A DNA stretch of 64,000 nt from Clostridia bacterium (GTDB lineage: Bacteria; Bacillota; Clostridia; Oscillospirales; Acutalibacteraceae), in NCBI GenBank assembly GCA_030526115.1, contig JAUNDK010000006.1, forward strand, positions 16,416 to 80,415, in the 5' to 3' direction. The notes under the pieces are model-generated. The model was not told where the DNA came from. It saw nothing but the letters and a program-made list of their open reading frames with translations, and did not search any database. This document shows, one piece after another, positions 7,742 to 16,647 of this stretch. A program made the position numbers and the translations under genes. Within the stretch, counting starts at the first letter, position 1; each line of letters begins with the position of its first letter.

Positions 7742-9970
7742 TTAATCTGTTGCTGTAATTCCTGCCTTTTCCGCTTCTTCGTAGGCCTCCCTGAAGAATA
7801 TCTCCTGAGAGTTGAGCTTACCACCTTCGTGGTGCAGGTCTCTGTCCACATACAGACCCTCTCTTGACTGCATTTTGCCCTTCTCGTCATCGAGCATACC
7901 TGTATCGAAAATATGACGGATACGATTCTTTATACCCTCGTCATAAATCGGTACACCTATCTCGACACGGCGAACGGTGTTTCTTGTCATAAAGTCGGCA
8001 GAAGCTATGTAAATCTTCTCCTCCTCACCCTTGCCGAAGCGGTAAATTCTTGAATGTTCGAGGTATCTGCCCACTATGCTGATAATGGTGATGTTATCTG
8101 TCTGCTCGGGAATTCCCGGTTTCAGACAGCATATACCTCTGACGATAAGTTCTATTTTTACTCCTGCTTTACTTGCCTCTATGAGCTTTTTGATAATCTT
8201 CTTGTCTGTGAGGGAGTTTATCTTTGCACCGATATATCCCTCTTTGCCATCCTTAGCCTTCTTAATCTCATCATCCATCATCTCGAGGATGCGGTTCTGC
8301 AGGCAGTTAGGTGCAACAAAAAGATGATTCATATCCTGAACTGTCTCACCCATTAAGAGTGCGCCGAATACCTTTGCCCCCTCTGCGCCGATATCCTGAT
8401 TTGCGGTAATAAGAGAAAGGTCGGTATAAAGCTTTGAAGTTTTCTCGTTGTAGTTACCTGTGCCTATCTGGGTGATGTAGCTTACTTCACCGTTGATTTT
8501 TCTTGTGATTAAGCACAGCTTGGAATGAACCTTGAGTCCCGGCAGACCGTAGATGACATTACATCCCGCATACTCAAGACGACGGCTCATCTCTATGTTG
8601 TTCTCCTCGTCGAATCTTGCACGAAGCTCAATGAGAACATCAACCTCTTTGCCGTTTTCGGCTGCTTCCACAAGAGCCTCAATAATCTTTGAACGCTCCG
8701 CAACTCTGTAAAGAGTCATCTTTATGGAAACAACGCTGTCATCCTCTGCCGCCTCGTGTAACAGGCGGATAAATGCCTTCATATCGTTGAATGGATAAGA
8801 GAGAAGCACATCCTTTTTCTCAATCTGAGGAATGAGTTTTTCTTTTGCATTGAGCTGACAGCTCTGGCGGGGGCTTCTCTTATCGAAGAAAAGCTCCGGC
8901 TTGTTTCTCAGGTAGTCCTGAAGCTGGAACACAAACTTTAAGTCAAGCGGTGTATCCACCTTGATTACATGGGAAAGTCCTGTCTTTAACAGCTTTGAAA
9001 GGTCTGCCCTTGCACCCTTGGAGAGTTCTCTTGAAAGCTCTATTCTTACAGGGTTGAGTCTCTTTCTCTGCTTGATTAAATGCTCCATAGCCTCACGGTA
9101 TTCAAGCTCTTCATCGTAGGCTTCTTCTGTATCTATATCCGCATTTCGTGTTACACGGATTATGGTTTTCTCCAGCACCTCATATTTCCTGTAAAGCTTT
9201 GAGGCAAAGTGAAGAATAAGCTCCTCTGAGAGCATAAAGTTACCGGGTCTTGAAGGAATCTCAATAAGTCTCTTGAAAACAGAGTTTGTGCATGGAACTA
9301 TGCCTATTCTCTGCTTATCGTTACGGTTCTTGAGCATAACCATGGCATACAGCTCTTTGTTATTTAGGAATGGGAAGGGCTGAGCCTTGCTTATTACCAT
9401 AGGTGAAAGATAAGGGGCAATGTTCTTATCGAAGTATTTCTCCAGCAGTTCACCCTCCTGCTTTGAGAGCTTGTTGAAGTTGATAATTCTGATTCCCTTA
9501 GGCTCCAGCTCGCCCATGAGCTGTTCGTATATCTTCGCCTTCTTTTTCTCAAGAGCCTTAACACGTCTTAGAATTGCGGAAATCTGCTCACTGCTTGTCA
9601 TGTTGGTCTTATTCTCACGGTAATCGGGGTCTGCATCCCTCTGATCCATAATAGAACCCACTCTTACCATAAAGAATTCATCGAGATTTGTCTGGAAAAT
9701 AGAAGCGAATGTAAGTCTTTCCGCAAGAGGAACCGCGGGGTTGCCCGCCTCGTTCAGACATCTCTCATTGAACTGTAACCATGAAAGTTCTCGGTTTGTA
9801 AAGCAGTTTGCATCGTTGGTTTTGTTTACCTGTTTGTCCATAAAGTCTTTCTTTCTCCCGAATAGTAAATTATAACTCTGAACGGGATTTATTTGCTCTT
9901 CGGCTGTTTTTGTCTGCCTGTTTTCTTTTCTCAGTAATAGCGAAATCAATCTGCTGAAGAATTTTGCCAT
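7742..9970 (-). CDS. ppk1: Polyphosphate kinase 1
   Basis: 742 residues. It reversibly polymerises the ATP gamma-phosphate into polyphosphate, usually at the membrane. The family opening FTNRELSWLQFNERCLNEA lies near residue 56. The autophosphorylated His is in GLPGLKVHSKLCL, next to the HKD-like ARFDEENNIE stretch, and the C-terminal domain carries the second conserved region around YRFGKGEEEKIYIASADFMTRN. The strong SD AGGAGGTAATA supports the start at 9970, giving about 50 basic residues before the conserved start. An internal Met at MDKQVNK has a weaker SD. It is first in an operon with pfkA. Confidence 0.95.
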   Translation of the reverse strand: MAKFFSRLISLLLRKENRQTKTAEEQINPVQSYNLLFGRKKDFMDKQVNKTNDANCFTNRELSWLQFNERCLNEAGNPAVPLAERLTFASIFQTNLDEFFMVRVGSIMDQRDADPDYRENKTNMTSSEQISAILRRVKALEKKKAKIYEQLMGELEPKGIRIINFNKLSKQEGELLEKYFDKNIAPYLSPMVISKAQPFPFLNNKELYAMVMLKNRNDKQRIGIVPCTNSVFKRLIEIPSRPGNFMLSEELILHFASKLYRKYEVLEKTIIRVTRNADIDTEEAYDEELEYREAMEHLIKQRKRLNPVRIELSRELSKGARADLSKLLKTGLSHVIKVDTPLDLKFVFQLQDYLRNKPELFFDKRSPRQSCQLNAKEKLIPQIEKKDVLLSYPFNDMKAFIRLLHEAAEDDSVVSIKMTLYRVAERSKIIEALVEAAENGKEVDVLIELRARFDEENNIEMSRRLEYAGCNVIYGLPGLKVHSKLCLITRKINGEVSYITQIGTGNYNEKTSKLYTDLSLITANQDIGAEGAKVFGALLMGETVQDMNHLFVAPNCLQNRILEMMDDEIKKAKDGKEGYIGAKINSLTDKKIIKKLIEASKAGVKIELIVRGICCLKPGIPEQTDNITIISIVGRYLEHSRIYRFGKGEEEKIYIASADFMTRNTVRRVEIGVPIYDEGIKNRIRHIFDTGMLDDEKGKMQSREGLYVDRDLHHEGGKLNSQEIFFREAYEEAEKAGITATD

Positions 9971-9994
9971 TATTACCTCCTGACAGGAAAATAT

Positions 9995-10018
9995 CCACAG
10001 CAGGAATACCTGCCGTGG
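9995..10018 (-). promoter_or_regulatory. Stable hairpin in the ppk1 5' leader
   Basis: Ten-pair stem CCACGGCAGG / CCTGCTGTGG with loop TATT on the minus strand. It lies in the untranslated leader between the ppk1 promoter and its SD and is followed by GATATTTTCC. It could be an attenuator or an mRNA stabilising hairpin; the T-run is weak. Confidence 0.45.
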
Positions 10019-10064
10019 ACAGAAAAAACTTCAGATTCCGGTATCCTTATTACTGTTACTCGAA

Positions 10065-10093
10065 ATTATACTCCCGTTTCAGTATATTTTCAA
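10065..10093 (-). promoter_or_regulatory. Sigma-A promoter of ppk1-pfkA
   Basis: TTGAAA (10088-10093) and TATAAT (10065-10070) on the minus strand with a 17-base spacer, giving a leader of about 85 bases. Confidence 0.88.
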
Positions 10094-10178
10094 TGGTAAT
10101 ATAATACATAATTATATAAAATCTATGAAAGACATATAAAAATCCTGTGGATTTCAGGTTAAACAAATCCGAATGCAG

Positions 10179-10212
10179 AAAAATATCCCACCGAATAAAT
10201 CGATGGGATATT
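10179..10212 (-). terminator. Terminator after the zinc-ribbon protein gene
   Basis: On the minus strand ATATCCCATCG pairs with CGGTGGGATAT and is followed by TTTTTC, immediately after the stop at 10216. Confidence 0.82.
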
Positions 10213-10215
10213 CCG

Positions 10216-11007
10216 TTATTCCATATTCAGTGCTGCCTCATATAGTTTTGTGTTTATTCTTCCCAAAACTTCGATATAGTATGCGTACTCCTCTGTGGTG
10301 AGGTCATCATCTGCTATATCGTCCAGCTCCTTCATGGTTTTTGTGTATTTACCGAGAAAATCGGAATACTCAAGAATCATGTTAAAATCCGCACTATCCT
10401 CTGAGAAAGAATTCATAAACTCTATGTATTCATCAAAAAATTCCTCGTAAGCATCCATTGCCTCTTTGAACTCGGGGCTGATTCCGGAGCGTTCTTCCAC
10501 CGGTACTTCAGTGGGTTCCGGAGAAGGCTCTTCAGTTGGTTCCGGTGTTGGTTCTTCGGTCGGCTCCGGAGTAACTTCTTCAGCAGAAGCCTCACTCGGT
10601 ATTTCATCATCTTCTTCAATTTCCTCTGCTACCGGTGTCGCTGTGGGTTTTGGAGTGGACGCTTTCTTCTTTTCCTCAACTATATCAGAAACAGTTGTTT
10701 TATGGCTTTCGGTAATCTTTGATGGCTTTGTACCTTCTTTTACCACAAAATACGTGAACCCTGCAAATCCGATTACGGCAATCAGGATTATTGTGAGAAA
10801 GAATTTCAGGCATCCGCGTCTTTTCTTCGGCTTTGGTCTTTCCACATATCGCGGCAGAACTATCGGCTGTGGCGGTGCGACTGTCTTTGGAATTTCCACT
10901 TTCGGTTCTTCTTTTTTCTCCTCGGTAAGAGTTCCGAAATTAAAACCGCACTCCGGACAGAATTTCGCTTCGTCGGGAATCTGTTTTCCGCATTTGATAC
11001 AGAACAT
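10216..11007 (-). CDS. Zinc-ribbon, single-pass membrane protein with Pro/Glu/Thr stalk
   Basis: 263 residues, function unknown. Order of parts: N-terminal zinc ribbon (CIKCGKQIPDEAKFCPECG, residues 3-21); Pro/Lys-rich cytoplasmic segment; one membrane helix (residues about 68-90, CLKFFLTIILIAVIGFAGFT); Ser/Thr/Glu stretch with EPTEEPTPEPTEEP repeats; and a helical acidic C-terminal domain of about 85 residues (FKEAMDAYEEFFDEY...). The last part resembles a domain family I associate with DUF6591-type Firmicutes proteins, but I am unsure of the name. The SD AAAGG precedes the ATG. The stalk repeats resemble those of the M23 peptidase at 34931, suggesting a shared surface environment. Confidence 0.85.
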   Translation of the reverse strand: MFCIKCGKQIPDEAKFCPECGFNFGTLTEEKKEEPKVEIPKTVAPPQPIVLPRYVERPKPKKRRGCLKFFLTIILIAVIGFAGFTYFVVKEGTKPSKITESHKTTVSDIVEEKKKASTPKPTATPVAEEIEEDDEIPSEASAEEVTPEPTEEPTPEPTEEPSPEPTEVPVEERSGISPEFKEAMDAYEEFFDEYIEFMNSFSEDSADFNMILEYSDFLGKYTKTMKELDDIADDDLTTEEYAYYIEVLGRINTKLYEAALNME

Positions 11008-11124
11008 GTTATCATACCTTTCAATAATATATTTGATTGGAAATCAGTTTTATATTAACAGCATAACAATGTAATATTGTTGTCTTAAGAACACAGTTTT
11101 CCTGATTCTCATTACTATATGACA

Positions 11125-11163
11125 AAAGACAGGATTCACCATTTTACTGTAAATCCTGTCTCA
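11125..11163 (-). terminator. Terminator after the Sel1-repeat gene
   Basis: Minus-strand stem GAGACAGGATT / AATCCTGTCTT followed by TTGTC, about 40 bases beyond the stop at 11206. Confidence 0.75.
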
Positions 11164-11205
11164 ATTTATCTGTATATGATTTTTTCGGAATATGCTGCCG
11201 GAACA

Positions 11206-13182
11206 TCAGTCCTGAACTTTTCTCACAATCTCTTTATACTGCTCCAGCGGTCTTATAAGTTCGCTCTGTCTTATGACGAATATACTCTCAACGGTTACTT
11301 CTTTTTCACCTTCTGATGTGATTACTATAACCTTATCTCCCTCATGAATTTTATCATCTTCGCAGATATAGTTATAGGTGTTTCCGCCCTCTTCAAAACT
11401 TACCGCCGCAAAGCGAATTGTAGGCTCTGCTTTTCTTGCTCTGTCCACTCTGAATGTGTATTTACGTGCCTTTACATAAGCTACCAGCTCATCATACAGA
11501 TAAAATTCGTGTCTGTTGTAATCCGCATTGAAAACTATATGATTGTAGACAAATCTGCCTGTGTTCATACACCAGAATTTTTCAGGTCTGTCGCAGTACA
11601 GATTGACTTCATCAAGCAAATCACAGTAAGCAAGCTCCGGAACAGTAATCAGATTTGCCGTATATGCCCTTGTGCCGTCATGCTCCAGAAGTGCCATGGT
11701 GAATTTTATCATGTCTTTTCCTATTTTATGATAAAGCACCTCAACTCTTCTTCCGCCTGCTGTCATCTGTCCGCAAAGCCACGGAAAGTTCATGCTGAAC
11801 GTATCTCTTGTATGGCTCACTTTATCACCAAGCATACTTTCGACATTTCCGAGTCGCTCGGTAATCTCTTCTGAGAGCTTTTTATCATGATACCACTCGG
11901 CACATTCTATTCTCTTTCGGATTGCAAGATCCGCCTGAAGGTAGTAAAGATAAGCAAGACGCATATCTTTTTCGGTGCCTATTCCCTCTTCGGCACCTCT
12001 GCCGAGTCGGTATGCGGCATCGGCAAATTCATAGTCAAATCTTTTCTGACGGAAATCATCAAAAGTGCTGTTATACACTTCTGTCCACAGCTTGTTTGCA
12101 ATATACGGCTGTTTCTTTACACCGAGTCCGTAGGCAAACATATCGCCCATAGTGTAATTTGATTCATAGAATCCGGCAAATGCACCGATTGTGAAATATT
12201 TGTATGCCTTCTTATAATCGGGCTTACCTGTAACTCTTCCGTAAAATGCAAGATTACCGAGGAAATTTGCGGTAAAAGGATCGCCGTCCATATCATAAAG
12301 GCGCTTGAAGCATTCCTCACATGCCACCCAGTCCTGCTCATAGGCACGATTTCCGTTACCGAAACAGCCTATGGCTTTTTTTCTCAGTGCTACGGGATTG
12401 CCCCTCTCACTGAGTTCATCGGTAAACAGCCTGTATAATCCGATTTCTCTGTCTGTTGCCGACATCATTGCTGCTTTCTCACTGAAAACATCGATATATT
12501 TTTCCATTATAAAATCGGGAAAATATTTCAGCTCTGTTTCATACCTGCTGCTTTTTATGTGACAGTCAAGAAAATCCTCAAATTTAAACATATCCTCAAC
12601 TGTAACAGCAGAGGGCTTTTTGGAAACATTGTTCACAACAAATCTGACAATGTCGGAATCTTCAAGGCACAGAATCTCTTCTGCCTTTTCTGTGATTCCT
12701 TCAGGAAGAATTTTTTCCTCATCGCCGAATTTTCCCACTGTTTTCACCACATAGATATATTCAAGGAAATTATAGACACAGTTTCTGTCCATACTATCAA
12801 TGAAATATCTGATGGCATTTAACAGCATTCTGGGCGTAATATCCAGTCTGCATTTTGAAGAAATTGAAAACGGAAGCATAACATCGCCGTAAAGCTCCTC
12901 TAAATCCACTTTCAGTTTCAGATATCTGCCGGCATCCGCCGAAGTCATCTTTATCGGCTCGATGCGACCGGTTTTATTCTGTAATATATCGTTGTCTATA
13001 AGATCATACTCTGTATCATCGGTTTCGAACATGAAATCAAATGATTCGGCAGCATCGGAATTCATGGCCTCAAGAAGCCAGACTCCGGTTTTGTTGCCCG
13101 AAAAGCTGTCATCTATCTTTGCAAAAAAATGCCCGAACTCATCGTTCAGCAGCACCATATCCCCTTTTTTATATTTAAGCAT
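11206..13182 (-). CDS. Sel1-repeat-containing protein of unknown function
   Basis: 658 residues with no signal peptide or membrane helix, so probably cytosolic. The middle third (about residues 265-440) holds TPR/Sel1-like repeats: YKKAYKYFTIGAFAGFYESN, MGDMFAYGLGVKKQPYIANK and AYRLGRGAEEGIGTEKDMRLAYLYYLQAD. Such repeats usually bind proteins. The N-terminal 200 residues and the C-terminal 200 (ending in a beta-rich part, INEGDKVIVITSEG-like) match nothing I recognise. The SD AAGGAAATG precedes the ATG. It is single-gene in layout, between two terminators. The role is unknown. Confidence 0.82.
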   Translation of the reverse strand: MLKYKKGDMVLLNDEFGHFFAKIDDSFSGNKTGVWLLEAMNSDAAESFDFMFETDDTEYDLIDNDILQNKTGRIEPIKMTSADAGRYLKLKVDLEELYGDVMLPFSISSKCRLDITPRMLLNAIRYFIDSMDRNCVYNFLEYIYVVKTVGKFGDEEKILPEGITEKAEEILCLEDSDIVRFVVNNVSKKPSAVTVEDMFKFEDFLDCHIKSSRYETELKYFPDFIMEKYIDVFSEKAAMMSATDREIGLYRLFTDELSERGNPVALRKKAIGCFGNGNRAYEQDWVACEECFKRLYDMDGDPFTANFLGNLAFYGRVTGKPDYKKAYKYFTIGAFAGFYESNYTMGDMFAYGLGVKKQPYIANKLWTEVYNSTFDDFRQKRFDYEFADAAYRLGRGAEEGIGTEKDMRLAYLYYLQADLAIRKRIECAEWYHDKKLSEEITERLGNVESMLGDKVSHTRDTFSMNFPWLCGQMTAGGRRVEVLYHKIGKDMIKFTMALLEHDGTRAYTANLITVPELAYCDLLDEVNLYCDRPEKFWCMNTGRFVYNHIVFNADYNRHEFYLYDELVAYVKARKYTFRVDRARKAEPTIRFAAVSFEEGGNTYNYICEDDKIHEGDKVIVITSEGEKEVTVESIFVIRQSELIRPLEQYKEIVRKVQD

Positions 13183-13262
13183 ATAATCATTTCCTTAAAA
13201 TAACATAGTGGGCTTATTATATCGAAAATTCCCCATTACTGCAAGATAATAAGGCATAAATA

Positions 13263-13293
13263 AAAGACAGACTTATAGGAAAAGTCTGTCTTT
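13263..13293 (-). terminator. Terminator after nudC
   Basis: Perfect 12-pair stem AAAGACAGACTT / AAGTCTGTCTTT just downstream of the nudC stop. T-runs exist on both strands, so it may work in either direction. Confidence 0.82.
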
Positions 13294-13303
13294 ATACACA
13301 TTA

Positions 13304-14191
13304 TCATACCTGAAACTCAGGCTTTGCATCATATATGGATGTTGCTATTGCATCTTCATCCTTGTTCTGCTTGAATGTCTGCATCATTGTGGCGGTTAAG
13401 CTCATAAGATTCTCCCTGAGCGGAATATCTTCTCTGTCATACCAGTCGGCTGTGGCAAGTTCACTCTCCTGTCGGATTATGGTATCGTCACCGTCAAGGT
13501 CGGCATAAAAGCCAACGAGAATATTTCGTGAATATCCCCACGGCTGACTGCCAACATATCTGATATTTTTAACCTTAACACCGGTTTCTTCCATTACCTC
13601 GCGACGAACGGTGTCTTCCAGAGTTTCACCGGGCTCCATAAATCCTGCAACCAGCGCATAATGTCCCGTTCTTGAACCGGCATACTGAGTAAGAAGAAGT
13701 TTGTTTCCGTTTCTCACACCTACAATTACCGCCACGCTCATATCATGATAACGGATATTGCCGCAATCCGGGCAAACCATGCTTCTCTCGTTTTCATGGT
13801 GAACCATGGGTTTTCCGCAAACTCCGCAGAACTTGTTGTGCTCATAAAAATAAGCGAAATGAAGTGCTGTTGTGCATCCGAAATATCTCCAGTCGGGAAT
13901 TTCAAACTCGACTTCACTGTGAAGATTATGGAACATAAACTCATCATTTTCCGTAATACTCTCGGCATCTTTATTCATAAGTAATACAAAACCCTGCTCA
14001 TCTATGCTGAAAAGGTAGATGAGTTTTTCCCTGTCAACACAGAGTTCAGATACTCGCGGAAGGTCTATTTCCGGTCTGACTTTCATGAGGAGTTTCGGGC
14101 CCCTGAAAACCATTATGTAATCTTCATCTTTTGCTTTGCGTTCCGGTATAAAATCCGGATTATATTTTCTGTTTCCTATATCCTGTAACAT
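13304..14191 (-). CDS. nudC: NAD(H) pyrophosphatase (Nudix)
   Basis: 295 residues. It hydrolyses NADH or NAD to NMN(H) and AMP; NudC enzymes can also remove NAD caps from RNA. Seen in order: a variable N-terminal domain, a four-Cys zinc ribbon (CGVCGKP...CPDCGN, residues about 110-133), then a complete Nudix box (GFMEPGETLEDTVRREVMEE, continuing TGV). After it comes SQPWGYSRNI, the NudC-specific SQPW motif, though the usual Pro-Phe-Pro continuation is replaced by Gly-Tyr-Ser. The SD AGAGGAA precedes the ATG. It appears monocistronic. Confidence 0.93.
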   Translation of the reverse strand: MLQDIGNRKYNPDFIPERKAKDEDYIMVFRGPKLLMKVRPEIDLPRVSELCVDREKLIYLFSIDEQGFVLLMNKDAESITENDEFMFHNLHSEVEFEIPDWRYFGCTTALHFAYFYEHNKFCGVCGKPMVHHENERSMVCPDCGNIRYHDMSVAVIVGVRNGNKLLLTQYAGSRTGHYALVAGFMEPGETLEDTVRREVMEETGVKVKNIRYVGSQPWGYSRNILVGFYADLDGDDTIIRQESELATADWYDREDIPLRENLMSLTATMMQTFKQNKDEDAIATSIYDAKPEFQV

Positions 14192-14267
14192 TATTTATTC
14201 CTCTTTTTTCATTTTAGTCAAAATGAAGTTTATCACTATTAACTGCAAAATTCAAGTTTATGGCTGA

Positions 14268-14304
14268 GTAAAAGGACGGAAGAGCTCTGCGGCCGTTCCG
14301 TCCC
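14268..14304 (-). terminator. Terminator of the type IV pilus operon
   Basis: Minus-strand stem GGACGGAA / TTCCGTCC enclosing a GC-rich loop, followed by TTTTACTC, 41 bases beyond the pilB stop. Confidence 0.83.
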
Positions 14305-14344
14305 TATAATTACCGTATTGTAAATTGAAACCTGTTTATTTTTA

Positions 14345-16015
14345 TCAAACTGAATGGTATGCCACCTTGATAAGCTCTTCCATTGTTGTAACACCCTGCT
14401 CAACAAGATCGGTTGCACTTTCTTTAAGAGTTCTGAATCCCTGATTCTGCTTTGCATAATCGGTCATCTTCTGAACACTTGCACCCTCGGAAATAAGCTC
14501 ACTAAATCCTTTGTCTACGGTGACTATTTCATGAATGGCTGTTCTTCCGTTATAGCCTGTATTATTACAGTATGGACAACCAACAGGTTTTCTGATTTTC
14601 TTAATATCTCTGCCGAAGAAAGCTCTCTCTTCATCACTTGTTTCCACCCATGTGCTGCAATGAGTGCATACCTTTCGCATAAGTCGCTGGGCAACAAGAC
14701 CGACCAAAGAGTTGGCAATAAGATACTGCTCAACGCCCATGTCACGAAGTCTGACTATGGATGAAATTGCATCGTTGGTGTGAAGTGTGGAGAGAACAAG
14801 GTGACCTGTAATCGCCGCTCTTACGGAGATGGATGCGGTCTCGTTATCTCTTGTTTCACCAACCATTATGATATCGGGGTCCTGTCGCAGCAGGGCACGA
14901 AGTCCCAGCTCGAATGTGAGACCGGACTGGTTATTGACCTGCATCTGATTTACCTTAGGAACATTCTTTTCAACAGGATCCTCAATGGTGGAAATATTAA
15001 CATTTCCGCCCGAGAGATGCTCGAGTATCATGTAAAGTGTTGTTGACTTGCCTGAACCGGTCGGGCCTGTAATATATACTATTCCGTTCGGTGTGTTGAG
15101 TATTGGGGCAAATTTTCTGTAATCACTCTCGTTCATTCCGAAGTGGCCGGCATTATCAACACTGCCCTTGGTGGCGAGAATTCTCAGAACCGCCTTTTCG
15201 CCGTAAACTGTCGGAATTACCGAAATTCGGATATTTACATTCTGACCGTCTATTTTTGTCTTATAGTGTCCGTCCTGAGGAATACGCTTTTCGGCTATGT
15301 CGAGGTTGGACATAATCTTGATTCTTGCAATAACCGACTGATGAATCGAGGTCTGAAGCTGAACATAATCAACAATCACACCGTCAACTCTCATTCTGAC
15401 GAGAGTTTTATCCTCAAAAGGCTCAATATGAATATCGGATGCTCCGGTGTTATAACCTCTTATGATAAGGCTCTGTACCAGTCTGATGATTGGGGCATCT
15501 CCGTCACCATCATCAACGTTAAGCTCTTCAAGTTCCTCTTCACTTCCTGTGGAATTGGCATTTTTTGCCGCTTCTCTGGCACTTATCTCAGAATAATAGA
15601 AATTTATCGCTCCGAGAATAGGACCTTTCTCACACAGGTGAACACTGAGTGTCATTCCGACAGCCTGGCTTACCTCCTCAAGGCCGTACATGTTCAGCGG
15701 ATCGCTGGTTATAACCTCGAGGGTGTTTCCGTTCAGCTTGTATGCAATTATATTATTTTCTTCGGCAAGTCCTCTCGGAATCATGCCGACGGCATTAATA
15801 TCAAAGTCTGTTCTGCCTATGTCTATCATTGGCAGAGAAAGTCTCTGAGCAAGGGCATTAAGCTTCTGCCCCTCAGTAACAAAGCCCAGCTCCTCGACTA
15901 TCTCACCTATTCTTTTATTTTTATGCTCTCGCTGATATTCAAGGGCCTGCTGCAGCTGTTCCTCTGTAATATAACCCTGCTGCTTCAGAACCTCGCCTAT
16001 AGGTATATTTGCCAT
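14345..16015 (-). CDS. pilB: Type IV pilus assembly ATPase PilB
   Basis: 556-residue cytoplasmic hexameric motor that drives pilin polymerisation. The N-terminal GspE_N/MshEN domain (IPIGEVLKQQGYITEEQLQQ) is followed by the ATPase core: Walker A GPTGSGKSTTLY, Asp box around TIEDPVEKNV, Walker B DPDIIMVGETRD, His box GHLVLSTLHTND. The tetracysteine zinc finger of extension ATPases is present (CTHC ... CPYC). MshEN domains in some PilB proteins bind c-di-GMP, which may add a second layer of control here. The SD AGAGGTAGC precedes the ATG. It is the last gene of the pilus cluster; no retraction ATPase gene is nearby. Confidence 0.95.
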   Translation of the reverse strand: MANIPIGEVLKQQGYITEEQLQQALEYQREHKNKRIGEIVEELGFVTEGQKLNALAQRLSLPMIDIGRTDFDINAVGMIPRGLAEENNIIAYKLNGNTLEVITSDPLNMYGLEEVSQAVGMTLSVHLCEKGPILGAINFYYSEISAREAAKNANSTGSEEELEELNVDDGDGDAPIIRLVQSLIIRGYNTGASDIHIEPFEDKTLVRMRVDGVIVDYVQLQTSIHQSVIARIKIMSNLDIAEKRIPQDGHYKTKIDGQNVNIRISVIPTVYGEKAVLRILATKGSVDNAGHFGMNESDYRKFAPILNTPNGIVYITGPTGSGKSTTLYMILEHLSGGNVNISTIEDPVEKNVPKVNQMQVNNQSGLTFELGLRALLRQDPDIIMVGETRDNETASISVRAAITGHLVLSTLHTNDAISSIVRLRDMGVEQYLIANSLVGLVAQRLMRKVCTHCSTWVETSDEERAFFGRDIKKIRKPVGCPYCNNTGYNGRTAIHEIVTVDKGFSELISEGASVQKMTDYAKQNQGFRTLKESATDLVEQGVTTMEELIKVAYHSV

Positions 16016-16028
16016 TTTGCTACCTCTG

Positions 16029-16640
16029 TTACTTGTTTAACATATATACATCTGCGCTAAGGTTCAGAGAACTCTCGCCTTTACCCGCAGAATCATCAAT
16101 TCTGTATGATGTGATTCTTATGGAAGGATATGACACAAAAATATCGTCAATAAGCTTTTCAATATCTTTTCTGTTTCCCTTTGCCTTAATTCCTGTGCCA
16201 AGGGTCAGAATCGGTATATAGGATTTGCTGTAATCAACTGTTTCCTCTGTTAATCCGAGGTAATAAGGAGTAAGCAAAGCCTCTGCCGTGCCCATCTCAA
16301 GGCTTGTCATACTGAGATTATGCTCCTCTGTAACCAGAGTTGTGAGAAGCTTATCCACCTCATAGTTCTCCATATATTCAAAGAAACTGTCAGTCGCCTC
16401 AGCATATCCCTCTTCGGCCTTTGTGCTTATATCTCCGAGTTTTGAGAGTGAAAGTATAGCCGCTTCCATCGGGAGCTTCTGCTCCTCGAGCTGAATAATC
16501 TGCTCGTCAAGCTTGTCGGCTCTGTCCATCTGCGGATTAATTCCAAGTTTGAGGAAAAGAAACAGCGCAACAACTATTGCGAGTACATAGAGGAGAACTT
16601 TATCTCTGTGGGTAAGTTCCGATGATATTACAAGTTTCAT
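16029..16640 (-). CDS. pilO: PilO-like inner membrane assembly protein
   Basis: 203 residues from the ATG at 16640, which has GAGGAG close upstream; an upstream GTG (16661) overlaps the previous gene and lacks an SD. A short cytoplasmic N-terminus is followed by one membrane helix (LLYVLAIVVALFLFLKL), a coiled-coil segment (DKLDEQIIQLEEQKLPMEAA) and a ferredoxin-like extracytoplasmic domain ending SLNLSADVYML. This is the PilO architecture. It should pair with the PilN part of the upstream fusion to form the alignment complex. Similarity is structural rather than strong at sequence level. Confidence 0.82.
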   Translation of the reverse strand: MKLVISSELTHRDKVLLYVLAIVVALFLFLKLGINPQMDRADKLDEQIIQLEEQKLPMEAAILSLSKLGDISTKAEEGYAEATDSFFEYMENYEVDKLLTTLVTEEHNLSMTSLEMGTAEALLTPYYLGLTEETVDYSKSYIPILTLGTGIKAKGNRKDIEKLIDDIFVSYPSIRITSYRIDDSAGKGESSLNLSADVYMLNK

Positions 16641-16647
16641 ATTCTCC

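Noticed and set aside
15143..16060. 305-codon open frame on the plus strand
   Set aside because: Shadow of pilB on the other strand; no SD, improbable composition.
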